The notes: generated by a model not told the origin, from the letters alone. 15,017 nucleotides of DNA from an uncultured Oscillibacter sp. (GCF_900544955.1 NZ_UQXD01000053.1:1-15017); one strand, 5' to 3'; shown: positions 6,470 to 12,519, counted from the first letter of the stretch. Numbers and translations are program-made.

Positions 6470-6498
6470 TTGAGTTTTTGCCGCGGACATGCTATCTT
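6470..6498 (+). promoter_or_regulatory. Promoter giving a leaderless transcript
   Basis: TTGAGT (6470-6475), 17-nt spacer, TATCTT (6493-6498). The usual start point, about 7 nt past the -10, falls on the A of the ATG at 6505. There is no Shine-Dalgarno sequence in the preceding 30 nt. The -10 is only moderately good, so experimental support matters. Confidence 0.6.
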
Positions 6499-6504
6499 GT
6501 TCCT

Positions 6505-7020
6505 ATGGAAACGTATGAACTCATCCGCTCCCGCCGGAGGACCCTGGCGCTGGAGCTGACACGGGAGGGCGGGGTGCTGGTCCGGGCGCCGCTGCACCTG
6601 GCCCGGGGTCCCATCGACGCCTTCGTGGAGCGCCACGCCGCTTGGATCGCCCGCCACCGGGCCCGGCAGCAGGCCCGGCCCTCCCTGTTCCCACCGGACC
6701 CCACGCCGGAGGAGATCGCGGCACTGAAGGCCCGGGCAGAGACCGTTTTGCCGCCGAAGGTGGCGGCGTGGAGCCGGAAGATGGGCCTGGTCCCCACCGG
6801 GGTGCGGATCACCGCCGCCCGGAAGCGCTACGGCAGCTGTAGCGGGAAAAACAGCCTCTGCTTTTCCTGCTTCCTCATGAACGCCCCGGAGGAGGCCGTG
6901 GACCTGGTGGTGGTCCATGAGCTGTGCCACATCCGGGAGAAGAACCACGGTCCGGGGTTTTACGCCCTGCTGGAGCGCTACCTTCCCGACTACCGGGAGA
7001 GAAAGAAACTTTTGAGATAA
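6505..7020 (+). CDS. YgjP-like zinc metallopeptidase (DUF45/PF01863)
   Basis: 171-residue protein of the YgjP/DUF45 family, predicted zinc-dependent peptidases whose substrates are poorly known. The N-terminus fits the family opening, where a basic SRRRTLALEL strand (9-18) leads to VLVRAP (24-29). RYGSCSGKNSL (108-118) corresponds to the usual RWGSCS block. The active site is HELCH (138-142), with E139 as catalytic base and H148 in NHGPGF as the probable third zinc ligand. The start is fixed by family alignment: residues before METYEL come from the tandem-repeat region and look nothing like the family. There is no ribosome binding site, and the promoter suggests leaderless translation. The IMP cyclohydrolase gene follows 12 nt later and is co-transcribed. 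Confidence 0.9.
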   Translation: METYELIRSRRRTLALELTREGGVLVRAPLHLARGPIDAFVERHAAWIARHRARQQARPSLFPPDPTPEEIAALKARAETVLPPKVAAWSRKMGLVPTGVRITAARKRYGSCSGKNSLCFSCFLMNAPEEAVDLVVVHELCHIREKNHGPGFYALLERYLPDYRERKKLLR

Positions 7021-7032
7021 GGAGCCGTACCA

Positions 7033-7737
7033 ATGAACAAGCTGAACCTCACCCAACTGCTGGAGAGCAACCCCTACCCCGGTCGGGGCATCGTCCTGGG
7101 CCGCAGCGCCGACGGCAAGTCCGCCGTGGCGGCCTATTTCATCATGGGCCGCAGCGAAAATTCCCGGAACCGGGTCTTCTCCGCCACGGAGGACGGCATC
7201 CGCACCGAGGCCCACGACCCCTCCAAGATGACGGACCCCAGCCTCATCATCTACCATCCCGTCCGGCAGGTGGGCCGGGGGCTGATCGTCACCAACGGCG
7301 ACCAGACCGACACCGTCCGGGACTACATCCTCCAGGGCCGCACCTTTGCGGAGGCCCTGCACAGCCGGGAGTTTGAGCCGGACGGCCCCAACTACACCCC
7401 CCGCATCTCCGGCCTCCTCAGCCCCGACGGCAGTTTCCAGCTCTCCATTTTGAAGTCCGCCGACGGAGACCCCGGCTGCTGCCACCGGTATTTCTTCTCC
7501 TACGACCGCCCCCTGGCGGGGGAGGGCCGCTTCATCCACACCTACATGGGCGACGGCAGCCCCCTGCCCTCTTTCGAGGGGGAGCCGGAGCGGGTGATTT
7601 TGGAGGACTCCGACGCCGCGTCCCTGGCGGAGCGGATGTGGAACGCCCTCCACCCGGAGAACAAGGTGGCCCTCTTTGTGCGCTACGTCTCCCTGGCGGA
7701 CGGCTCCCATCAGGATGTCATCCGAAACAAGTTCTGA
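7033..7737 (+). CDS. purO: IMP cyclohydrolase, archaeal PurO type
   Basis: 234-residue protein of the PurO/IMP_cyclohyd family (PF07826), which closes FAICAR to IMP in the last step of purine synthesis. Bacteria more often use the bifunctional PurH, but Clostridia frequently carry a PurO-like protein. Diagnostic stretches are NPYPGRGIVLGRS (13-25), YFIMGRSENSRNRVF (35-49), and YHPVRQVGRGLIVTNGDQTD near 74-93. The length is close to that of archaeal PurO. TAAGGAG, overlapping the stop of the metallopeptidase gene, is its ribosome binding site, so the two form an operon. No AICAR transformylase gene lies in the window, so pathway pairing cannot be tested here. Family assignment is strong; enzyme activity is inferred. 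Confidence 0.88.
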   Translation: MNKLNLTQLLESNPYPGRGIVLGRSADGKSAVAAYFIMGRSENSRNRVFSATEDGIRTEAHDPSKMTDPSLIIYHPVRQVGRGLIVTNGDQTDTVRDYILQGRTFAEALHSREFEPDGPNYTPRISGLLSPDGSFQLSILKSADGDPGCCHRYFFSYDRPLAGEGRFIHTYMGDGSPLPSFEGEPERVILEDSDAASLAERMWNALHPENKVALFVRYVSLADGSHQDVIRNKF

Positions 7738-7760
7738 GCCAATCATATACCGCGAGATCA

Positions 7761-7788
7761 GGCCTCCGCCGGAATCCCGGCGGAGGCC
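7761..7788 (+). terminator. Terminator hairpin after the IMP cyclohydrolase gene
   Basis: GGCCTCCGCCGG, loop AATC, CCGGCGGAGGCC: a 12-bp perfect stem 23 nt after the stop, followed by TTGAGCTGT, so the U-tract is short. It shares the GGCCTCCG...CGGAGGCC stem ends with the hairpin at 2071-2093. Confidence 0.65.
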
Positions 7789-7894
7789 TTGAGCTGTCAA
7801 CAGGGCCTCCCGGCGGTTCGTCGTCGGAGCAGGGGGGGGAACTGCGCACCGCCGCCGCGGCGGACGCGTGGCGGCGACAGCTGCCCGGCTGGCC

Positions 7895-7949
7895 GATGTG
7901 CACGCGGTACGCCGAAGGCGCACCCGCGTGCGCGCAATGGGATGCAGCC
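7895..7949 (-). repeat. Intergenic structured repeat, copy B
   Basis: Minus-strand relative of the 1967-2020 element. Its core (7931-7900) folds as GCACGCG-G-GTGCG / CGTAC-CGCGTGC around a CUUCGG tetraloop with one bulged pyrimidine, as in copy A. Several stem pairs differ from copy A with pairing preserved. It lies in the tail-to-tail gap 7738-8018, between terminator hairpins. The rest of that gap holds a GC-rich palindrome (about 7851-7862) flanked by AGCTGTC (7792-7798) and GACAGCT (7876-7882), and no gene. Confidence 0.6.
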
Positions 7950-7983
7950 TTCTACGTGCCGCAGGCGCGTTTTTGGGAGACGC

Positions 7984-8017
7984 AAAAGCCGCCGCTGGAA
8001 TTCCAGCGGCGGCTTTT
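7984..8017. terminator. Bidirectional terminator, 34-nt perfect palindrome
   Basis: AAAAGCCGCCGCTGGAA and its exact complement. The stem begins with A residues and ends with TTTT in both orientations, so it can terminate either strand. It lies one base past the stop of the minus-strand 8019-8390 gene and is a backstop for the plus-strand PurO operon. Confidence 0.8.
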
Positions 8018-8018
8018 C

Positions 8019-8390
8019 TCATGCCCGGGGGGTGGTGTCCCGGTCCAGAGGCAGGTCCGGGCGGCGGGCCCGGATGGCGCTTAGCACCGTGTCCGCCTCC
8101 GCCTGGGTCTCGAAGAGGAAGTCCTGGTAGAACTCCCCGTCGTAGAAGGCCCGGAGCCGCACCATGGGCAGCTGTTTGCCGCAGCAGCCGGTGACGGTGA
8201 TGGCGGTATTTTTGGACCAGGCCTTGGAGAGGGCGGCAAAGGGCAGATACTGGGTGCCGGGGAAGGCGGGGAAGTAGACGGCCTCGCCCCCCACCCGGTA
8301 CTGCCCCGCCCGGCGGGCGGTGCGGCGGTCCTCGGCGGGGTTTTCCAGTTGACAGGTCCGGGACAGGGATTTCAGCGGCAGCAGCGGCAT
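8019..8390 (-). CDS. Hypothetical protein, 123 residues
   Basis: I do not recognise a named family. The N-terminal ~28 residues are basic and probably unstructured. Residues 31-110 look like a compact beta-rich domain ending in a helix: YRVGGEAVYFPA, LPFAALSKAWSKN, ITVTGCCGKQLPMVRLRAFYDG, FYQDFLFETQAEADTVLSAIRARRPDLPL. The pattern of a fixed-Phe turn, a basic strand, an F-Y-D-G hairpin and then a final helix is reminiscent of small PH-like domains, but that is only a guess. There is no signal peptide or membrane segment. The start at 8390 has AAAGGAGG upstream; a 23-codon longer frame runs through the promoter and was rejected. It is a single-gene unit, divergent from proS. Confidence 0.75.
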   Translation of the reverse strand: MPLLPLKSLSRTCQLENPAEDRRTARRAGQYRVGGEAVYFPAFPGTQYLPFAALSKAWSKNTAITVTGCCGKQLPMVRLRAFYDGEFYQDFLFETQAEADTVLSAIRARRPDLPLDRDTTPRA

Positions 8391-8418
8391 AGGGCAGCCC
8401 TCCTTTTTCGTTTTTGAT

Positions 8419-8424
8419 ATCATA
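8419..8424 (-). promoter_or_regulatory. Extended -10 of the 123-residue protein gene
   Basis: Minus strand TGGTATGAT, an extended -10 whose TATGAT hexamer spans 8424-8419. The -35 is weak, as is common for extended -10 promoters. It sits 28 nt upstream of the start codon and about 90 nt from the divergent proS promoter. Confidence 0.6.
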
Positions 8425-8515
8425 CCACTTTCCTGGGAGAATGAATATCGCAAAAGCAACCATTTGCAAAAAAATGGGCGGACAGAGGGGAATCCTCCTT
8501 ACAAAACAGTGACGG

Positions 8516-8544
8516 TTGACATTTTTCACCGGAATGGCTACAAT
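8516..8544 (+). promoter_or_regulatory. proS promoter
   Basis: TTGACA (8516-8521), 17-nt spacer, TACAAT (8539-8544). The transcript would start near 8551, giving a leader of about 58 nt with only a small CGCGC/GCGCG hairpin (8562-8575). This is too short for a tRNA-sensing T-box. Confidence 0.92.
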
Positions 8545-8608
8545 AGAAACTCAGTGAAAACCGCGCTGCGGCGCGATTGAATCATCATTGTGTAAAGGAT
8601 GGAGACTC

Positions 8609-10048
8609 ATGGCACAGGATAAAAGACAAGTGGACGCCATCACCGCCCGGGACGTGGATTTTGCCCAGTGGTACACCGACGTGTGCAAGAAGGCGGAACT
8701 GATTGACTACACCTCCGTCAAGGGCATGTTCATCTACCGCCCCTATGGCTACGCCATCTGGGAAAACATCCAGCAGGAGCTGGACAGCCGCTTCAAGGAG
8801 ACCGGGCATGAGAACGTGTATCTCCCCGTGCTGATTCCCGAGTCCCTGCTCCAGAAGGAGAAGGACCACGTGGAGGGCTTCGCCCCCGAGTGCGCCTGGG
8901 TCACCATGGGCGGCAGCGAGAAGCTGGAGGACCGCCTCTGCATCCGTCCCACCAGCGAGACGCTGTTTTGCGAGCATTACGCCAACATCATCCACTCCTG
9001 GCGGGACCTGCCCAAGCTGTACAACCAGTGGTGCAGCGTCCTGCGGTGGGAGAAGACCAGCCGCCCCTTCCTGCGCCACCGGGAGTTCCTCTGGCAGGAG
9101 GGCCACACCATGCATGCCACCGAGGAAGAGGCCCGGCAGGAGACCATGCAGATGCTGAACATCTATGCCGACTTCATGGAGAACTTCCTGGCCATGCCCG
9201 TCATCCGGGGGCGGAAGACGGAGAAGGAGAAGTTCAAGGGCGCGGAGGAGACCTTCACCGTGGAGTGCATGATGCACGACCACAAGGCCCTCCAGGCCGG
9301 CACCAGCCACTATTTCGGCGACGGCTTCGCCAAGGCCTTCGACATCACCTTCGCTGGGAAGGACAACCAGCCCCACCATCCCCACCAGACCAGCTGGGGC
9401 GTCAGTACCCGCATGATCGGCGGCATCATCATGACCCACGGCGACGACAACGGCCTGGTGCTGCCGCCCCGGGTGGCGCCCATCCAGGCGGTGGTGATTC
9501 CCGTGGCCCAGCACAAGCCCGGCGTCCTGGACGCCGCCGCCGCCCTGCGGGAGCGGATGAAGGCCGCCGGCATCCGGGCCAAGATGGACGACTCCGACAA
9601 CTCCCCCGGCTGGAAGTTCGCCGAGTATGAGATGAAGGGCGTGCCCCTGCGGGTGGAGCTGGGGCCCAAGGACATCGAGAAGGAGCAGTGCGTCATCGCC
9701 CGCCGGGACACTGGCGAGAAGGTGCCGGTTCCTCTGGCGGAGCTGGAGGAGACGGTGCGGCGTCTGCTGGATGCCGTGCACGACAACATGTACGCCACGG
9801 CGCTGAAGAACCGGGAGGACAACACCTTCGACATCAAGACCCCGGAGGAGGCCAAGGCCATCGCCGAGGGGAAGGGCGGCTTCCTGCGCTCCAAGTGGTG
9901 CGGGGATCTGGCCTGCGAGCTGGCCATGAAGGAGCGGGCGGGGGTTTCCTCCCGCTGCATGCCCCTTGCCCAGAGCGGCACCGAGGGCGTGTGCCCGGTG
10001 TGCGGGAAGGCGTGCACCACGGATATCTATTGGGGCGTGGCCTACTAA
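8609..10048 (+). CDS. proS: Prolyl-tRNA synthetase, short archaeal/eukaryote type
   Basis: 479-residue class II synthetase that charges tRNA-Pro. The length and layout are those of the short eukaryote/archaea-like ProRS, which lacks the bacterial editing insertion. Seen: motif 1 region GMFIYRPYGYAIWENI (39-54), RPTSET (113-118), and motif 2 RWEKTSRPFLRHREFLWQEGHT (146-167). HQTSWGVSTRMIGG (259-272) and motif 3 GDDNGLVLPPRVAP (278-291) follow. An anticodon-binding domain spans about 293-395. The C-terminal zinc-binding domain has cysteines at 431, 436, 450, 462, 465 and 469. The protein ends in Tyr, as the family usually does. The start is the ATG after AAAGGATGGAG; an in-frame TTG seven codons earlier was rejected. 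Single-gene unit. Confidence 0.97.
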   Translation: MAQDKRQVDAITARDVDFAQWYTDVCKKAELIDYTSVKGMFIYRPYGYAIWENIQQELDSRFKETGHENVYLPVLIPESLLQKEKDHVEGFAPECAWVTMGGSEKLEDRLCIRPTSETLFCEHYANIIHSWRDLPKLYNQWCSVLRWEKTSRPFLRHREFLWQEGHTMHATEEEARQETMQMLNIYADFMENFLAMPVIRGRKTEKEKFKGAEETFTVECMMHDHKALQAGTSHYFGDGFAKAFDITFAGKDNQPHHPHQTSWGVSTRMIGGIIMTHGDDNGLVLPPRVAPIQAVVIPVAQHKPGVLDAAAALRERMKAAGIRAKMDDSDNSPGWKFAEYEMKGVPLRVELGPKDIEKEQCVIARRDTGEKVPVPLAELEETVRRLLDAVHDNMYATALKNREDNTFDIKTPEEAKAIAEGKGGFLRSKWCGDLACELAMKERAGVSSRCMPLAQSGTEGVCPVCGKACTTDIYWGVAY

Positions 10049-10051
10049 TAT

Positions 10052-10091
10052 AAAAGGAAGAGGGGGAGCGGGGGCTTCTCCTCTTCCTTTT
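10052..10091 (+). terminator. proS terminator
   Basis: AAAAGGAAGAGG (10052-10063) pairs with CCTCTTCCTTTT (10080-10091), with a GC-rich inner loop and a TTTT end. It begins 3 nt after the proS stop. Confidence 0.85.
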
Positions 10092-10100
10092 GGCCTGGCG

Positions 10101-10234
10101 GGAGAGTCCGCCCTCGGGCGGGACGGGGGAATCCGCAGTCCGGCAGGAGGACGGCGGGAATCCCCCGTCCCCGCGCCGGTGCGCGGCCGTCTTCCGCTCA
10201 TGCCCGTAAGGCGGCATCCCCCGTCCTATGGGGG
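10101..10234. repeat. Cluster of inverted repeats, non-coding
   Basis: GTCCGCCC/GGGCGGGAC (10106-10124), GGACGGGGGA (10121-10130) with TCCCCCGTCC (10161-10170), CCGCGC/GCGCGG (10171-10186), ATGCC/GGCAT (10200-10217) and CCCCC/GGGGG (10218-10234). TCCCCCGTCC occurs a second time at 10217-10226, so alternative folds are possible. The first two hairpins share bases and exclude each other. No credible gene lies here. From 10235 to 10320 I see only short hairpins, such as CGCC/GGCG at 10294-10305. Confidence 0.65.
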
Positions 10235-10370
10235 CGGCCCCTATTCTCATCTCACAGCCTCCACTCCCCGAAAAAAGGGGAAAAAGCAAAAACCGCCTTT
10301 CGGCGAGAGAATTCCCGTGGGGACAGCCAAAAAAATCTTCAATTTTTCATGAAAAACAGAGAATTTCCTC

Positions 10371-10399
10371 TTGACATTGGGTATCTTTTCTTTTATTAT
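10371..10399 (+). promoter_or_regulatory. Promoter of the S10 ribosomal operon
   Basis: TTGACA (10371-10376), 17-nt spacer, TATTAT (10394-10399). The 45 nt upstream (10326-10370) are rich in A and T tracts, like an UP element. This fits a strong growth-linked promoter for ribosomal proteins. The start site would be near 10406. Confidence 0.9.
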
Positions 10400-10405
10400 A
10401 AATAG

Positions 10406-10695
10406 GTCCGCGCGAGAGGGGCACACCCCGCTGCGTGGAACTGCGATGAACCGGGAGATTGCTCGGCGACGAGGTAACTTCCGGGGAGTATGTCCGATAA
10501 TCGGGCGGCTGAGAAAGATCATCTGTACGTTGCGTAGATCGCCACGCCATGATCCCTGTACCGGCCGGATTTCCCTGCGCCGGTATTTTTCATGAGCAGG
10601 AATGATACGCACGGTTAAGCGTATAGAAAAACTTCTCTCGCCGTACGGAGTCGAGACCGCGAGAAAACTACGTACGAAAACAGGAGGAAACAACC
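10406..10695 (+). promoter_or_regulatory. Long 5' leader of the S10 operon
   Basis: About 290 nt between promoter and rpsJ. Hairpins seen include GGGG/CCCC near 10416-10427, CCGGG/CTCGG (10451-10465), CCGAT/ATCGG (10494-10504) and GATCAT/ATGATC (10518-10554). Next is the terminator-like stem at 10559-10590. After it come ATACGC/GCGTAT (10605-10624) and TCTCGC/GCGAGA (10636-10664). The ribosome binding site AGGAGG precedes rpsJ. Ribosomal operons are commonly controlled in such leaders by a ribosomal protein, L4 being the classic case for S10, but which ligand acts here is unknown. Confidence 0.65.
10559..10590 (+). terminator. Intrinsic terminator inside the S10 leader (candidate attenuator)
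   Basis: TACCGGC (10559-10565), 13-nt loop, GCCGGTA (10579-10585), then TTTTT (10586-10590). It lies about 155-185 nt into the transcript and about 105 nt before rpsJ, so it must be bypassed for operon expression. Confidence 0.7.
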
Positions 10696-11007
10696 ATGGC
10701 ACAGAAAGAAATGATCCGCATTCGTCTGAAGGCCTATGATCACCAGGTCATCGACCAGAGCGCAGAGAAGATCGTCGAGACCGCCAAGCGCACCGGCGCC
10801 GAGGTCTCCGGCCCCATCCCTCTGCCCACCAAGAAGGAAGTCGTCACCATCCTGCGGGCCGTGCACAAGTACAAGGACAGCCGCGAGCAGTTCGAGCGCC
10901 GCACCCACAAGAGACTGATCGACATCACCAAGTCCTCTCCCAAGACGGTGGAGGCGCTGATGGCCCTGGAGCTGCCCGCCGGCGTGGAGATCGAGATCAA
11001 GCTGTAA
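10696..11007 (+). CDS. rpsJ: 30S ribosomal protein S10
   Basis: 103 residues, full length for S10, the ribosomal protein of the 30S head that also doubles as transcription factor NusE. The N-terminus IRIRLKAYDHQVID (7-20) and the central GPIPLPTKK (39-47) and EQFERRTHKRLIDI (64-77) are diagnostic. AGGAGG lies 8 nt before the ATG. It is first in the S10 operon. Unusually, 150 nt of structured sequence separates it from rplC, so its expression may be partly uncoupled from the rest. Confidence 0.98.
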   Translation: MAQKEMIRIRLKAYDHQVIDQSAEKIVETAKRTGAEVSGPIPLPTKKEVVTILRAVHKYKDSREQFERRTHKRLIDITKSSPKTVEALMALELPAGVEIEIKL

Positions 11008-11045
11008 GGCCTGGCTCCTGCGCGAACCTTACTTTAATTTGTTTG

Positions 11046-11116
11046 CTGCCATGTCCGCCGACTTGCGAGGCGGACGGGTCATGTCGGCAGAGCAATGCGG
11101 CGGTGCCCAACACCGC
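11046..11116 (+). promoter_or_regulatory. Structured RNA candidate in the rpsJ-rplC gap
   Basis: A two-level stem, CTGCC (11046-11050)/GGCAG (11086-11090) enclosing GTCCGCC (11053-11059)/GGCGGAC (11069-11075), then a second hairpin GCGGTG (11100-11105)/CACCGC (11111-11116) with loop CCCAA. Neither is followed by a T-run, so they are not terminators. A role as a processing site, an mRNA-stability element or a ribosomal-protein binding site is inferred. Confidence 0.55.
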
Positions 11117-11157
11117 TCGTATCTAAGCCGACCAATAACCTTTAAGGAGGAATATAC

Positions 11158-11877
11158 ATGAAAGCAATCATCGGCAAAAAAGTGGGCATGTCCCAGATTT
11201 TTGACGAGAACGGCCATGTGATCCCCGTCACGGTCATCGAGGCGGGTCCCTGCACGGTCGTTCAGAAGAAGACTTCCGAAAAGGAAGGCTACCAGGCCGT
11301 CCAGATGGGCTATGAGGACATCGCCGAGCGCAAGCTCACCAAGCCCGAGCTGGGCCACCTGAGCAAGGCCGGCGTCGGCCCCAAGAAGCACCTGCGGGAA
11401 TTCGACCTGGAGAACGCCGCCGAGCTGAACATCGGTGACGTGGTGAAGGCCGATACCTTCCAGGTCGGCGACTTCGTGGACATCACCGGCACCAGCAAGG
11501 GCCACGGCTATGCCGGCGTTATCAAGCGCCACGGCGCCCACCGCCTGAAGGAGACCCACGGCACCGGCCCCGTCCACCGTCACGCCGGCTCCATGGGCTC
11601 TTCCACCGATCCCTCCCGCATTTTCAAGGGCAAGATCGGCGCCGGCCACATGGGCGTTGACCAGGTCACCGTCCAGAACCTGTCCGTCGTGAAGGTCGAT
11701 CCCGAGCTGAACATGCTGGTCGTCTGCGGCGCCGTGCCCGGCCCCAAGGGCGGTCTGGTCACCATCAAGAGCACCGTCAAGGTCCACAAGGTCAAGCAGT
11801 CCGGTGCCGATATCAGCAAGAACCCGCAGAAGGCTTCCGGCCGCAACCCGCAGAAGGCTTCCGCCAGAAACAAGTAA
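11158..11877 (+). CDS. rplC: 50S ribosomal protein L3
   Basis: 239-residue L3, an early assembly protein at the peptidyl transferase side of the 50S subunit. The start MKAIIGKKVGMSQIF, the GHGYAGVIKRHG block near 120-131 and the SMGSSTDPSRIFKGKIGAGHMG block are typical. It is about 30 residues longer than E. coli L3 (209). The extra length includes a basic C-terminal tail with a tandem duplication of NPQKASGR/NPQKASAR. A strong AAGGAGG precedes the ATG. It follows a 150-nt structured gap after rpsJ and is followed 18 nt later by rplD. Confidence 0.97.
   Translation: MKAIIGKKVGMSQIFDENGHVIPVTVIEAGPCTVVQKKTSEKEGYQAVQMGYEDIAERKLTKPELGHLSKAGVGPKKHLREFDLENAAELNIGDVVKADTFQVGDFVDITGTSKGHGYAGVIKRHGAHRLKETHGTGPVHRHAGSMGSSTDPSRIFKGKIGAGHMGVDQVTVQNLSVVKVDPELNMLVVCGAVPGPKGGLVTIKSTVKVHKVKQSGADISKNPQKASGRNPQKASARNK
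11821..11863 (+). repeat. Tandem duplication in the rplC 3' end
   Basis: The 19-mer AACCCGCAGAAGGCTTCCG occurs at 11821-11839 and again at 11845-11863, a 24-bp period (8 codons). Base identity is perfect, which suggests a recent duplication within the L3 C-terminal tail. Confidence 0.85.
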
Positions 11878-11895
11878 GAAAGGGGTGCTTAAGTA

Positions 11896-12519
11896 ATGTC
11901 TTCCATGAAAGTTTTGAACATGGCCGGCGCAGAAGTCGGTACCGTGGAACTGAGCGACGCCATCTTTGGTATCGAGCCCAACGAAGTCGTCGTCCACGAG
12001 GTCGTCAAGAACCACCTCGCCAATTGCAGACAGGGCACCCAGAGCGCCCTCACCCGTGCCGAGGTTTCCGGCGGCGGCAAAAAGCCCTGGCGCCAGAAGG
12101 GTACCGGCCACGCCCGTCAGGGTTCCACCCGGGCTCCCCAGTGGACCCACGGCGGCATCGTGTTCGCCCCCAAGCCCCGGGATTACAGCTACGTGCTGAA
12201 TAAGAAGGTCAAGCGGCTGGCTCTGAAGTCCGTCCTGTCCGCAAAGGCCGCCGAAGGCAAGCTGGTCGTGATCGACGCCATCCGGATGGATGCCATCAAG
12301 ACCGCCGCCTTCCGCAAGTTCCTGGCTGCTGTGAACGTCGGCGGCAAGGCCGTCGTCGTGACGCCCGCTGTTGACGACGTGATCGTCAAGAGCGCCCGGA
12401 ACATCCCCGGCGTGCTGACCACCCCCGCCACTCAGCTGAGCGTCTACGACATCCTGAACGCCCAGTACCTGGTGGTGGATCAGAGCGCCCTCGCAAAAAT
12501 CGAGGAGGTGTACGCGTAA
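11896..12519 (+). CDS. rplD: 50S ribosomal protein L4
   Basis: 207 residues, close to the usual ~205. L4 binds 23S rRNA domain I, lines the exit tunnel and in several bacteria represses its own S10 operon through the leader. Seen: ALTRAEVSGGGKKPWRQKGTGHARQGSTRAPQWTHGG (about 53-89, the tunnel loop) and a C-terminal domain ending in VYDILNAQYLVVDQSAL. Start at the first ATG; a second ATG three codons later is possible. The stop shares its last base with the rplW start. Confidence 0.97.
   Translation: MSSMKVLNMAGAEVGTVELSDAIFGIEPNEVVVHEVVKNHLANCRQGTQSALTRAEVSGGGKKPWRQKGTGHARQGSTRAPQWTHGGIVFAPKPRDYSYVLNKKVKRLALKSVLSAKAAEGKLVVIDAIRMDAIKTAAFRKFLAAVNVGGKAVVVTPAVDDVIVKSARNIPGVLTTPATQLSVYDILNAQYLVVDQSALAKIEEVYA

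Noticed and set aside
5893..6504. Repeat-encoded secreted or surface protein in the 54-bp repeat region
   Set aside because: No promoter, ribosome binding site or signal peptide. It follows a strong terminator, and the open frames merge out of frame into neighbouring genes.
6364..8529. Very long (721-codon) minus-strand open frame
   Set aside because: It runs antisense through the metallopeptidase and purO genes and across terminators. Its composition is that of a GC-rich shadow frame.
8545..8608. T-box riboswitch upstream of proS
   Set aside because: The leader is only about 58 nt and lacks the T-box sequence and an antiterminator/terminator pair.
8585..10201. 538-codon minus-strand open frame opposite proS
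   Set aside because: Shadow of proS, with a low-complexity Gly/Val/Leu/His composition and no start signals.
10266..10305. Minus-strand terminator (GGCG hairpin followed by T-runs)
   Set aside because: The stem is only 4-5 bp and no convincing minus-strand gene lies upstream that would need it.
10406..10558. Known ncRNA (6S RNA, SRP RNA, tmRNA, T-box or common riboswitch) in the S10 leader
   Set aside because: I checked by eye for the hallmark sequences and for pairing of the 5' and 3' ends and found none. The stretch TGCGTGGAACTGCG resembles a T-box only loosely and is far from the terminator.
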